Origin: HGM04593 sp045589695
Lineage (GTDB): Bacteria; Bacteroidota; Bacteroidia; Bacteroidales; Bacteroidaceae
NCBI GenBank assembly: GCA_045589695.1
Contig: JAZNPP010000019.1
Coordinates: forward strand, 1-38,917
Reading direction: 5' to 3'
Length of the DNA: 38,917 nucleotides
Numbering within the stretch: position 1 is the stretch's first letter; each line of letters begins with the position of its first letter. Shown one piece after another: positions 24,218-32,185 of the stretch. The notes beneath the pieces were generated by a model. That model searched no databases and was not told the origin of the DNA. It saw only the letters and a list, made by a program, of their open reading frames with translations. The position numbers and the translations under genes are program-made.

Positions 24218-26107
24218 TTATCTCTTGTTCAGTTTTATCCTCTCTCCATTTATTGTTACGGTTTCTTCATCGCACAGTCCACGCAAAAGGCCGTTCATAT
24301 CCTTACGGGGCAATGCCAGGCTGTCGAGTTCACGGACATTATGCCATGCACCGTCGGCAAGCAGGGACAACAACGCCTCGCCGCCTTGCGGCAGCCGTAC
24401 GTTGTCACGTACCGAGACACAAACGTCGCAACGCCCGCAAGGCGCCGCATGCTTTTCGCCGAAATATTCGAGAAGCAGGGTACTGCGGCACTTGCTGTCG
24501 CAGACAGCATAGTTTATCATGGAGTTGAGCCGCTCGCCGAACGCAGCCTTGCGGCTGTCATACGTTTCGGCGGTAAATCGCAGTTCGCTTCCCAACACCC
24601 TGTGACGTGTAAAGGTTATTATGGGACATTTCTTTGAGGGCGCATAGGCTATGAGCCCCTTGTTGCTCAACGAGACGAGTATCTCGTACATACGATGACG
24701 GGAGAGCTTGGTGATGCGTGACAGGTAACGCTCGTCAATAAAGACATAGTCGCTGAAAAGACCGCTGTAATTACGCATCAACGCATTGACAAGCAGTTCA
24801 TAGTCGGAAGGCAGGCCACGGAACCGGTAAAGCGAGTCCTTGTCTACTATGAAACGTACTCTTGACGCATATTCCATCTCTTCGACATATTCGATGTATC
24901 CCATGCGGGTGAGGAGACGCAAAGCGCTGTCGGTGCGGAGCATCGGACGGCGATATTTCTTGCAGAAATCGCTTAAAGAAAATTCAAAAGTGCAGTTCAT
25001 GCCGTCGCCGAGCGCCATGCTGTAATAAAAACAGACCTCGTCATATATCTCCCTTACGAATTCTTGAGGAGGATAGTTGTCTTCGAGCCGCCTTGAAACA
25101 GCCTGCTTGTCGTTGCCGCCGAAAAGCGTTACGGCATAAGCCGTATTGCCGTCACGGCCTGCACGTCCCGCCTCCTGAAAATAAGCCTCTATTGAACTTG
25201 GCAGATCAATATGTACCACAAGACGCACGTCGGGCTTGTCGATACCCATGCCGAAGGCGTTGGTAGAGACCATAACACGCGCCTTGCCGCTCTTCCAGGC
25301 CTCTTCGCGCTGATCCTTCGTTTCGGGAGCGAGCCCGGCGTGGTAATATTCAGCGGTTATCCCATGCGACAGCAAGAAATCGCAAACCTCTTTCGTCTTT
25401 TGACGGTTAAGGGTATATATAATAGCCGAGCCCTGCATGCTGCCGAGTATGTGCAGCAGCTCCTTAGCCTTATTTTCGGTTTTACGCACCACATAAACGA
25501 GATTCCTGCGTTCAAAGCTCATGCTGAAGCAGTTGCTTTCCTTGAAGCCGAGCTGCCGCTGGATATCTTCGACGACCTCGGGTGTAGCCGTTGCCGTGAG
25601 AGCGAGTACAGGCACTCCCGGAAATATCTCACGCAGCTCGCCTATGCGGCGGTAAGCAGGACGGAAGTCGTGCCCCCACTGCGAGATGCAATGAGCCTCA
25701 TCGACAGTTATCATGCGTACGTCTACCTTCCGTATCTTTGTAAGAAAGAGTTCCGAAGACAACCTCTCGGGCGACACATAAAGAAACTTGTAACCGCCGA
25801 ATATACAGTTTTCAAGAGCCGTGACAATGTCGGCGCTCTTCATACCCGAGTATATCGCGGCCGCTTTTATGCCACGGCTGCGGAGATTGGCGACCTGGTC
25901 CTTCATAAGCGCAATAAGCGGAGTGACGACAATGCAGAGGCCGTCGCCCGCAAGAGCCGGCACCTGAAAGGCGATGCTCTTTCCGCCGCCGGTAGGCATA
26001 AGGCCGAGCGTGTCACGCCCGGCCCCTATGCTCTCTATGATTTCACGCTGTATACCGCGGAAACTCTCATAGCCCCAATACTGTCTTAGTATCTCGCTGT
26101 ACCTCAC
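24218..26107 (-). CDS. recQ: RecQ-family ATP-dependent DNA helicase
   Basis: A 629-residue 3'-5' DNA helicase. It has Walker A TGGGKS at 39-44, DEAH at 136-139 within DEAHCISQWGHDFRP, the motif VI arginines QEAGRAGRDG, then a winged-helix region and the RecQ-C zinc cluster. There is no clear HRDC domain at the C-terminus. Function: unwinding of recombination and replication intermediates, often with RecJ. The start is GTG, immediately after the TAA of recJ with no spacing, which implies reinitiation coupling. Confidence 0.95.
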   Translation of the reverse strand: MRYSEILRQYWGYESFRGIQREIIESIGAGRDTLGLMPTGGGKSIAFQVPALAGDGLCIVVTPLIALMKDQVANLRSRGIKAAAIYSGMKSADIVTALENCIFGGYKFLYVSPERLSSELFLTKIRKVDVRMITVDEAHCISQWGHDFRPAYRRIGELREIFPGVPVLALTATATPEVVEDIQRQLGFKESNCFSMSFERRNLVYVVRKTENKAKELLHILGSMQGSAIIYTLNRQKTKEVCDFLLSHGITAEYYHAGLAPETKDQREEAWKSGKARVMVSTNAFGMGIDKPDVRLVVHIDLPSSIEAYFQEAGRAGRDGNTAYAVTLFGGNDKQAVSRRLEDNYPPQEFVREIYDEVCFYYSMALGDGMNCTFEFSLSDFCKKYRRPMLRTDSALRLLTRMGYIEYVEEMEYASRVRFIVDKDSLYRFRGLPSDYELLVNALMRNYSGLFSDYVFIDERYLSRITKLSRHRMYEILVSLSNKGLIAYAPSKKCPIITFTRHRVLGSELRFTAETYDSRKAAFGERLNSMINYAVCDSKCRSTLLLEYFGEKHAAPCGRCDVCVSVRDNVRLPQGGEALLSLLADGAWHNVRELDSLALPRKDMNGLLRGLCDEETVTINGERIKLNKR

Positions 26108-27832
26108 TTATCGGGTTATCTTTGTATGTATGCTCTCTATCTGCAGCTGCACCTCGCCATGCTTGTACGCATTGTCTTCGAGCGTGTAGCAGATATCGAA
26201 AGACTGTTTTGACTTTATATACTTCGCCTGACGGCTCTGGCCGAAAGCGATGCCGTTAAAGACCTTGTTCGACATGTCATCGACAAGTTCGAGCTTTATA
26301 TGCTCCTGACGACGGCCTACGACCTTGCTTGTTCCGTAGTCGCACACGTTATGCGTACAGAAGAGAGGTTTAGGGTTGTCCGGGCCATGAGGCGCGAACT
26401 TCTTAAGGTCATTGAAGAACTTGCGGGTTATCTGGTGGAAGCCTATCTCGGCGTCAATCTCTATAACAGGGTCGGTATGTTCGGGCAGAATGTTCTCGGC
26501 AACGAACTGCTCGAAACGCTCGGCAAAAGCCTCGACGTTCTCGACCTTGAGAGAGAAGCCTGCAGCATATGTATGGCCGCCGAAATTGTCAAGGAGGTCA
26601 CGACAACTCTCCATAGCGCTGTAAAGGTCAAAGCCCGTTACGGAGCGTGCGGAACCTGTAGCCACCTCACCGGAGCATGTTATCACCACGGCAGGGCGGT
26701 GATAGACCTCGGTCAGACGTGAAGCCACTATGCCGATGACGCCTCTGTGCCAGTCGGGGTTGAATATAACGATAGCCTTGCGTTCGTCGAAGCTCTCAAG
26801 CTCGGCCACGATATTGTTCGCCTCTTCGGTCATGTTCTTGTCGAGTTCCTTGCGTGTCTCGTTGAACTCGTTTATCTGGAGACTCATTTCAAGCGCTGCC
26901 TGAAGATTGTTCTCTATAAGAAGGTCTACCGCAACCTTGCCCTTCTGCACACGGCCCGAGGCGTTTATGCGCGGCCCTATTTTGAAAATAATGTCGTTTA
27001 TCGTTATCTCCTTCTCGTGGAGCCCGCAAACGTTGATAATGGCCTTAAGACCTATACTCGGGCTATGGTTTATCTGCTTTATGCCATGAAAAGCAAGTAT
27101 TCTGTTCTCGCCCATGATTGGAACAAGGTCCGACGCGATGCTGACCGCCACAAGATCGAGCAAGGGGTATAGCTGCTCTGCCGGAATACCGTTGTCAATG
27201 GCAAAGGCCTGCATGAACTTGAAACCCACTCCGCAGCCCGAAAGGTGCGGACAGGGGTATGCGGAGTCGGCACGTTTGGGGTTGAGTATGGCAACGGCGC
27301 ACGGCAGTTCCTCGTCGGGAACATGATGATCGCACACGATGAAGTCAATACCCAGAGACTTAGCATAGGCAATCTCATCTACGGCCTTTATGCCGCAGTC
27401 AAGAACAATTACGAGCTTTACCCCCGTTGAATAGGCGTAGTCCACTCCACGTTTAGAGATACCGTAGCCGTCTTCGTTACGGTCGGGGATATAATAGTCA
27501 ATATTCGAAGAGAACTGCTGCAGAAACTTATACACTAAAGCCACAGCCGTGGTGCCGTCTACATCATAGTCGCCATAGACCAGGATGCGTTCCTTTTTCC
27601 CGAGAGCCTTATTGAGGCGCTGGACAGCGATATCCATATCGTTCATGAGGAACGGATTATGGAGAGCGTTCAGTTTCGGACGGAAAAAGCTCTTCGCTTC
27701 GGCAACAGTCGTAATGCCTCGTTTCACGAGCAGATTGCATAGAACAGGACTTATATCAAGCTCCGCCGACAACGTGTTGGCTACGATTGTCTGCTCGTGC
27801 GTAGGAGGTTCATATTTCCATTTCTGTCCCAT
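26108..27832 (-). CDS. recJ: RecJ single-strand-specific 5'-3' exonuclease
   Basis: A 574-residue DHH-family nuclease. Motif I is DYDVDGT at 88-94, motif III is CDHH at 167-170, and the later glycine-rich GGHTYAAGFSL is the DHHA1 signature. An OB-fold region follows near the C-terminus. It degrades 5' strands during RecFOR-type recombination and repair, and its gene order with recQ fits joint action. It is the first gene of the recJ-recQ-cstA operon. No consensus promoter was identified in the 100 bp upstream. Confidence 0.96.
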   Translation of the reverse strand: MGQKWKYEPPTHEQTIVANTLSAELDISPVLCNLLVKRGITTVAEAKSFFRPKLNALHNPFLMNDMDIAVQRLNKALGKKERILVYGDYDVDGTTAVALVYKFLQQFSSNIDYYIPDRNEDGYGISKRGVDYAYSTGVKLVIVLDCGIKAVDEIAYAKSLGIDFIVCDHHVPDEELPCAVAILNPKRADSAYPCPHLSGCGVGFKFMQAFAIDNGIPAEQLYPLLDLVAVSIASDLVPIMGENRILAFHGIKQINHSPSIGLKAIINVCGLHEKEITINDIIFKIGPRINASGRVQKGKVAVDLLIENNLQAALEMSLQINEFNETRKELDKNMTEEANNIVAELESFDERKAIVIFNPDWHRGVIGIVASRLTEVYHRPAVVITCSGEVATGSARSVTGFDLYSAMESCRDLLDNFGGHTYAAGFSLKVENVEAFAERFEQFVAENILPEHTDPVIEIDAEIGFHQITRKFFNDLKKFAPHGPDNPKPLFCTHNVCDYGTSKVVGRRQEHIKLELVDDMSNKVFNGIAFGQSRQAKYIKSKQSFDICYTLEDNAYKHGEVQLQIESIHTKITR

Positions 27833-28040
27833 TATATATTGTTTTTTATTATTCTGTTGAAGGAATTACCCTGCGCCGTTCATTATGCCGGCAGAATGGC
27901 ACAGATGCAAAAAGCACCTATTATTCTTAAGATAATTCATAAATCGTGTAAAGATAACAGAAAAGAGTGAATTAATCACCTATTAGCGAAGTTTTTTAAC
28001 TAAAAAGGATTTTATTAACGATTAAAGCGTTGAAGGGGTA

Positions 28041-28117
28041 AGAGTTGAGAGTATATAGTTGAGAGATGAGAGATGAGAGATGAGAGGTGAGAGATGAGAG
28101 ATGAGAGTTGAGAGATG
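28041..28117. repeat. 7-bp minisatellite, AGAGATG type (11 units)
   Basis: Eleven contiguous 7-bp units close to AGAGATG, with variants AGAGTTG, AGAGTAT, ATAGTTG and AGAGGTG. It lies in the 450-bp intergenic region upstream of recJ and downstream of the peptidase gene. The rest of that region, 27833-28040, is AT-rich and shows no gene or clear promoter. Confidence 0.92.
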
Positions 28118-28123
28118 AAGCAC

Positions 28124-28226
28124 TAAACTCTAAACCCTAAACTTTAAACTCTAAACCCTAAACTCTAAACCCTAAACTCTAAACCCTAAACTCTAAACCC
28201 TAAACTCTAAACTCTAAACTCTAAAC
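28124..28226. repeat. 7-bp minisatellite, TAAACTC/TAAACCC type (14 units)
   Basis: Fourteen full 7-bp units (28124-28221) alternating mostly between TAAACTC and TAAACCC, plus a 5-base partial unit. It starts 6 bp after the AGAGATG array, which has the same unit length but a different sequence. It directly abuts the peptidase terminator. Slippage in either tract would change length in multiples of seven outside any gene. Confidence 0.94.
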
Positions 28227-28267
28227 AAAAAAGCCTGGGAACGCAAAAAGTGTTCCCAGGCTTTTTT
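28227..28267. terminator. Terminator of the carboxynorspermidine synthase-recA-peptidase operon
   Basis: AAAAAAGCCTGGGAAC (28227-28242) pairs perfectly with 28252-28267 around a 9-nt loop. The six A and six T at its ends give a U-tract in both directions. It lies 15 bp past the peptidase stop codon. Confidence 0.93.
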
Positions 28268-28282
28268 GTCGTATAAATCAAA

Positions 28283-29467
28283 TCACTTTATACCGAGTTT
28301 CTTGCGGATATCCTTTGGAATAGCGTTCTTGTGAACAACGATATTCATTGTCTTGTAACGGACGAAAGCCTCTGAAGCATACCAAATACCCTTGTATTTG
28401 CCACTCTCGCCCCAAGAATTCTTTACCATGTAGTACTTTGTACCATTCTGGTCCTTAGCGATACCGTATATCTGCATGCCGTGGTCGTCGGTTGTTTCCC
28501 AGTTGTCGTAAGCGAGCTGACGTTCCTCCTGAGTACACCACTTCTCGTTAGAGGGCTTCGGAGTGACCTTCTTCTCATCCTCGCTGAGCTTGAGCCAACG
28601 TGCCATGTCTGAGCCCTGGAGGTCACCGCCTTTTGCATCGTTAGGCATAACGGCTGTACCGTCACGTGTAAAGCCGCTTTCGCTCACGTCGCTGCCCCAT
28701 GCGATTGTATAACCCTCCATTACCGCATGCTCGAATACCTGCATAAGTTCATCGATAGGAAGGTTGTAAGACTCCGCCCAACGCCAGTTGTCCTGAATTT
28801 CAAGAACGAACGGCTCATAGAAAGGATGATGTGTATATGATGTCAAAGAGATGTAATCGGCAGCGTTCAGACCGAGTGACTTATAGAACGACTGCGGAGT
28901 ATATTCCTTGCCATTGTATGTAAATTTCTCGGGACGCTCGCCAAGATAGATGTCATGGATAGCCTCGATAGCCTTCTTCCAAAGCATCTGACCGTCGGGC
29001 GACGACTGCAGGCTGCGGTGCTTGCCCTTTGCGATAGCCGCAACGACAGCGTCGCTGACAGCTGAAAGTTCGTTATGGTTACTCAACTCCTTGCCGTACA
29101 TTACGCCGGGACGCATTTCCGATTCCGGAACAAGACCGAACTTGTCCATACCGTAGATAACGTCGTAGAACGAACCGCCCTGCGAGAATGAGATATCGCC
29201 GTGAGTGCGGACAGCCTTATCGGCACGGTCGAGATATGTGTTATGAACGATATACATTTCAGAGAAGTCATATTCGCCCTTTCCCATACGGAGAAGCTCA
29301 GACTCAATGAATGCCAATGATGAATAGCACCAGCATGTACCGGCCTGATTCTGATTCTTGATACTTGTTGTAGGGTTCTCCTTTATCACCGTAAATTCAG
29401 GAGCGTCCTGTGCGAAAGCTCCGAGACCGATGAAGGCAAGAGCTGCAAACAAAATAGATTTCTTCAT
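28283..29467 (-). CDS. Secreted C1B (bleomycin hydrolase-like) cysteine peptidase
   Basis: A 394-residue papain-fold peptidase. MKKSILFAALAFIGLGAFAQ is a clear signal peptide. The catalytic set is Q41 with C45 in QAGTCWCYSS, H329 in DDHGMQIYG, and N350 in VKNSWGES. The layout and length fit the C1B group (PepC/bleomycin hydrolase), whose members are normally cytoplasmic aminopeptidases. The exported form is a Bacteroidota variant. The C-terminus ends KKLGIK. In C1B enzymes the C-terminal end reaches into the active site and limits cleavage to short peptides. It lies 46 bp downstream of recA and probably shares its transcript. Confidence 0.9.
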   Translation of the reverse strand: MKKSILFAALAFIGLGAFAQDAPEFTVIKENPTTSIKNQNQAGTCWCYSSLAFIESELLRMGKGEYDFSEMYIVHNTYLDRADKAVRTHGDISFSQGGSFYDVIYGMDKFGLVPESEMRPGVMYGKELSNHNELSAVSDAVVAAIAKGKHRSLQSSPDGQMLWKKAIEAIHDIYLGERPEKFTYNGKEYTPQSFYKSLGLNAADYISLTSYTHHPFYEPFVLEIQDNWRWAESYNLPIDELMQVFEHAVMEGYTIAWGSDVSESGFTRDGTAVMPNDAKGGDLQGSDMARWLKLSEDEKKVTPKPSNEKWCTQEERQLAYDNWETTDDHGMQIYGIAKDQNGTKYYMVKNSWGESGKYKGIWYASEAFVRYKTMNIVVHKNAIPKDIRKKLGIK

Positions 29468-29513
29468 AGTATTTTAATATTGTTTATTCGGTTTATGGCG
29501 TTGCCGCCGGTTT

Positions 29514-30551
29514 TTATTCAATTATCTCCTCGGCATTACCCTTTATGGCGCTTGCGATTTTCGCCTCAAGTTCTTCGGCAAGTTCCGGATTGTCGGCAAT
29601 GAGAGCCTTTGTGCGGTCACGTCCTTGCGCCAGCTTGGTGTCGTTATAGCTGAAGAACGAGCCGCTCTTCTTGATTATGCCGTACTGAACGCCCAAATCG
29701 ACGATTTCGCCTGTACGAGAGATGCCCTCGCCGAACATGATGTCGAATTCGGCCTTGCGGAAAGGAGGAGCCACCTTGTTCTTCACGACCTTGACGCGAA
29801 CTTGGTTGCCGACAGCCTCTTCGCCGTCCTTGAGCTGGCTTACACGGCGTATGTCAAGGCGTACCGATGCGTAGAACTTGAGAGCGTTGCCGCCGGTCGT
29901 CGTTTCAGGATTACCGAACATGATACCGATTTTCTCGCGCAACTGGTTGATGAAGATACAGGTTGTCTTTGTCTTGCTGATTGCCGATGTAAGCTTGCGT
30001 AGCGCCTGTGACATAAGACGGGCCTGAAGACCCACCTTGTTGTCGCCCATTTCGCCCTCGATTTCGGCCTTTGGCGTCAAGGCCGCGACAGAGTCAATGA
30101 CAATAATGTCAATTGCCGACGAGCGGATAAGCTGCTCGGCAATCTCCAAAGCCTGCTCGCCGCAGTCGGGCTGCGAAATAAGCAGGTTATCAATGTCCAC
30201 GCCTAATTTCTGCGCATAGAAACGGTCAAACGCATGTTCCGCATCCACGATAGCAGCAATGCCGCCCATCTTCTGAGCCTCGGCGATTGCATGTATCGCA
30301 AGCGTTGTCTTGCCTGATGATTCAGGACCATATATTTCGATTATACGGCCACGGGGATAGCCGCCGACGCCCAACGCCGCATTAAGGCCTACCGAGCCTG
30401 TAGGAATGACATCAACGTCCTCAAAATTGTCGTCGCCGAGCTTCATTATAGAACCTTTGCCGAAACTTTTCTCTATTTTATCCATCGCAGCCTGCAAAGC
30501 GCGCAGTTTCTCATTGCCTGCGATATTTTCCAATTCTTCTTTCTTTGCCAT
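29514..30551 (-). CDS. recA: RecA recombinase
   Basis: A 345-residue RecA of normal length. Walker A GPESSGKTT at 75-83, the DNA-binding loop regions, and the IFINQLREKIGIMFGNPETTTGGNALKF stretch are all intact, although only its first part is quoted from memory of family alignments. The protein forms filaments on single-stranded DNA for strand exchange and triggers self-cleavage of UmuD-type proteins, one of which is encoded in this window. Its acidic C-tail is short. It is the middle gene of a minus-strand unit, 56 bp after the carboxynorspermidine synthase gene. No SOS box was recognised. Confidence 0.98.
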   Translation of the reverse strand: MAKKEELENIAGNEKLRALQAAMDKIEKSFGKGSIMKLGDDNFEDVDVIPTGSVGLNAALGVGGYPRGRIIEIYGPESSGKTTLAIHAIAEAQKMGGIAAIVDAEHAFDRFYAQKLGVDIDNLLISQPDCGEQALEIAEQLIRSSAIDIIVIDSVAALTPKAEIEGEMGDNKVGLQARLMSQALRKLTSAISKTKTTCIFINQLREKIGIMFGNPETTTGGNALKFYASVRLDIRRVSQLKDGEEAVGNQVRVKVVKNKVAPPFRKAEFDIMFGEGISRTGEIVDLGVQYGIIKKSGSFFSYNDTKLAQGRDRTKALIADNPELAEELEAKIASAIKGNAEEIIE

Positions 30552-30560
30552 GTTTAAATA

Positions 30561-30587
30561 ACTAAGGTAACTAAGGTGACTAAGATA
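30561..30587. repeat. Three tandem 9-bp repeats upstream of recA
   Basis: ACTAAGGTA, ACTAAGGTG and ACTAAGATA follow one another between recA and the gene upstream. The tract is 10 bp before the recA start codon, in the region where translation initiation is set. Confidence 0.8.
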
Positions 30588-30607
30588 ACCAGGACATCAA
30601 TGAACGA

Positions 30608-31801
30608 TTAGAGTTCAAGGTCCTTGTCGAACTCCTCGTGCCAGGGAAGACCCTGCTTGTTAAGCTGCTCCATGAACGGATCCGGGTCGAACTGCTCGAC
30701 GTTCCAAACTCCCGGCTTACGCCACAGGCCTTTGAGGAACATCATGGCGCCAATCATCGCAGGAACGCCTGTCGTATAGCTTACGCCCTGCATGCCCGTC
30801 TCCTTGTATGCCTCTTGGTGGCTGCAGTTATTGTAAACGTAGTATGTACGTTCCTTGCCGTCCTTTACACCGCGGATGCGGCAGCCGATAGATGTCTCGC
30901 CCTCATAGTTCTCGCCTAAATCCTGAGGATTAGGAAGAACCGCCTTGAGGAACTGCAGAGGAACAATCTTCATGCCGTTATAGTCGATTTCGTCGATACG
31001 GGCCATGCCGATGTTCTGAATTACACGGAGGTGTGTAAGATATTCCTGTCCGAATGTCATCCAGAAACGGGCACGTTTGATTGTCGGGAAGTTCTTGGTC
31101 AGGGACTCAAGTTCCTCGTGGAAGAGCAAGTACGATTCACGAGGGCCGATGTTGGGATATGTGATAGGCTGGTGAATCTCCAGCGGGCCCGTCTCTACCC
31201 ACTGACCGTTCTCGTAGTAGCGTCCGTTCTGTGTAATCTCGCGGATATTGATTTCAGGATTGAAGTTCGTAGCGAAAGCCTTGTGGTGGTTACCAGCATT
31301 GCAGTCTACGATATCAAGATAGTGTATCTCGTCGAAATAGTGCTTAGCGGCATACGCAGTATACACTCCGCTCACGCCCGGGTCGAAGCCGCAACCGAGA
31401 ATCGCTGTAAGACCGGCCTCTTTGAAACGCTCATGATAAGCCCACTGCCAGCTGTACTCGAAGTGAGCCACATCCTTAGGCTCATAGTTGGCTGTATCGA
31501 GGTAGTTCACGCCGCACTGCAGACAAGCCTCCATGATTGTAAGGTCCTGATAAGGCAACGCCACATTGATTACGATTTCGGGCTTAAAGCTGTTGAACAA
31601 CGCGACAAGTTCCTCAACGCTGTCGGCATCGACAGCCGCAGTCTTGATGTTCGGGTTACCGATAGCCTTTACAATAGCGTCACACTTTGCCTTTGTACGG
31701 CTTGCAATCATAATGTCAGTAAACACATCGCTGTTCTGAGCGACCTTAAAAGCAGCAACAGTACCTACACCGCCTGCGCCGATAAGCAAAACTTTTCCCA
31801 T
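30608..31801 (-). CDS. Carboxynorspermidine synthase (saccharopine dehydrogenase family)
   Basis: A 397-residue NAD(P)-dependent enzyme. GAGGVG at 8-13 is the Rossmann dinucleotide loop. The family-specific stretches NVALPYQDLTIMEACLQCGV and GCGFDPGVSGVYTAYAAKHY separate it from lysine-pathway saccharopine dehydrogenases and fit carboxynorspermidine/carboxyspermidine dehydrogenase. That enzyme condenses aspartate semialdehyde with a diamine, and a decarboxylase then gives norspermidine or spermidine. The decarboxylase is not in this window. It is the first gene of the unit with recA and the peptidase, behind a consensus promoter. Confidence 0.88.
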   Translation of the reverse strand: MGKVLLIGAGGVGTVAAFKVAQNSDVFTDIMIASRTKAKCDAIVKAIGNPNIKTAAVDADSVEELVALFNSFKPEIVINVALPYQDLTIMEACLQCGVNYLDTANYEPKDVAHFEYSWQWAYHERFKEAGLTAILGCGFDPGVSGVYTAYAAKHYFDEIHYLDIVDCNAGNHHKAFATNFNPEINIREITQNGRYYENGQWVETGPLEIHQPITYPNIGPRESYLLFHEELESLTKNFPTIKRARFWMTFGQEYLTHLRVIQNIGMARIDEIDYNGMKIVPLQFLKAVLPNPQDLGENYEGETSIGCRIRGVKDGKERTYYVYNNCSHQEAYKETGMQGVSYTTGVPAMIGAMMFLKGLWRKPGVWNVEQFDPDPFMEQLNKQGLPWHEEFDKDLEL

Positions 31802-31869
31802 TTTATTGAATAATTATAAATTGATAAATCAAAAAAAACTTAGCAGCAAAACGAGCGCTACCAATTTTG

Positions 31870-31900
31870 CAAAGATAACACAAATGCGACGAAATGCAAA
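31870..31900 (-). promoter_or_regulatory. Consensus Bacteroidota promoter of the carboxynorspermidine synthase-recA operon
   Basis: On the minus strand TTTG (31900-31897) is followed after exactly 19 nt by TATCTTTG (31877-31870). Both elements fully match the TTTG-N19-21-TAnnTTTG consensus of the Bacteroidota primary sigma factor. The start codon lies 69 bp downstream of the -7 box. Confidence 0.78.
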
Positions 31901-32015
31901 TTTAACACAGTTATTTTTATTTAAGGTAAACCGGAGCGACAGCGCTTAGACAAAAGCAAAAAAGAAACGGTAACATTGCTATATAATAAACAAGTCTCCG
32001 CTAAATACGACATTT

Positions 32016-32031
32016 TGGCAGACAAATTGTC
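32016..32031 (+). promoter_or_regulatory. Sigma-54-like motif, distal, upstream of dnaK
   Basis: TGGCA at 32016 and TTG at 32027 stand at the spacing of the -24/-12 elements of sigma-54 promoters (TGGCA-N6-TTG). The C following TTG is replaced by T. It is the weaker of two such matches. The 31802-32185 interval otherwise holds the divergent promoter for the minus-strand operon. Confidence 0.3.
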
Positions 32032-32097
32032 ACACAAACAAACATTTATGGCATAAAAAATCGTCTGTTGGCAAAGTGGCAGAGCCTAAAAACACTT

Positions 32098-32113
32098 TGG
32101 CATGCACTTTGTT
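32098..32113 (+). promoter_or_regulatory. Sigma-54-like promoter motif, proximal, upstream of dnaK
   Basis: TGGCATGCACTTTGTT fits the sigma-54 consensus TGGCAYG-N4-TTGCW except for T in place of C after TTG. It lies 72 bp upstream of the dnaK ATG, giving a leader of about 60 nt. No TAnnTTTG box and no CIRCE inverted repeat is present here. RpoN control of dnaK in this group is inference. Confidence 0.42.
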
Positions 32114-32185
32114 CTATAAATTACGGAGCGCTAAGACAGCGCACGACACTAAACTTGAATAATAATTAAAAAAGAAAATAGAATT

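Noticed and set aside
25211..26089. A 292-codon open frame on the plus strand opposite recQ
   Set aside because: It is fully inside recQ and shows no motif.
28041..28226. CRISPR array
   Set aside because: The units are 7 bp and contiguous, with no spacers and no cas genes nearby.
28124..28226. Eukaryotic (plant-type) telomere repeat because of CCCTAAA-like units
   Set aside because: Units alternate with TAAACTC, the tract is internal, and it is flanked by bacterial genes and a bacterial terminator.
31802..32185. CIRCE heat-shock operator before dnaK
   Set aside because: The TTAGCACTC/GAGTGCTAA pair is absent. Scattered AGCGCT copies do not form it.
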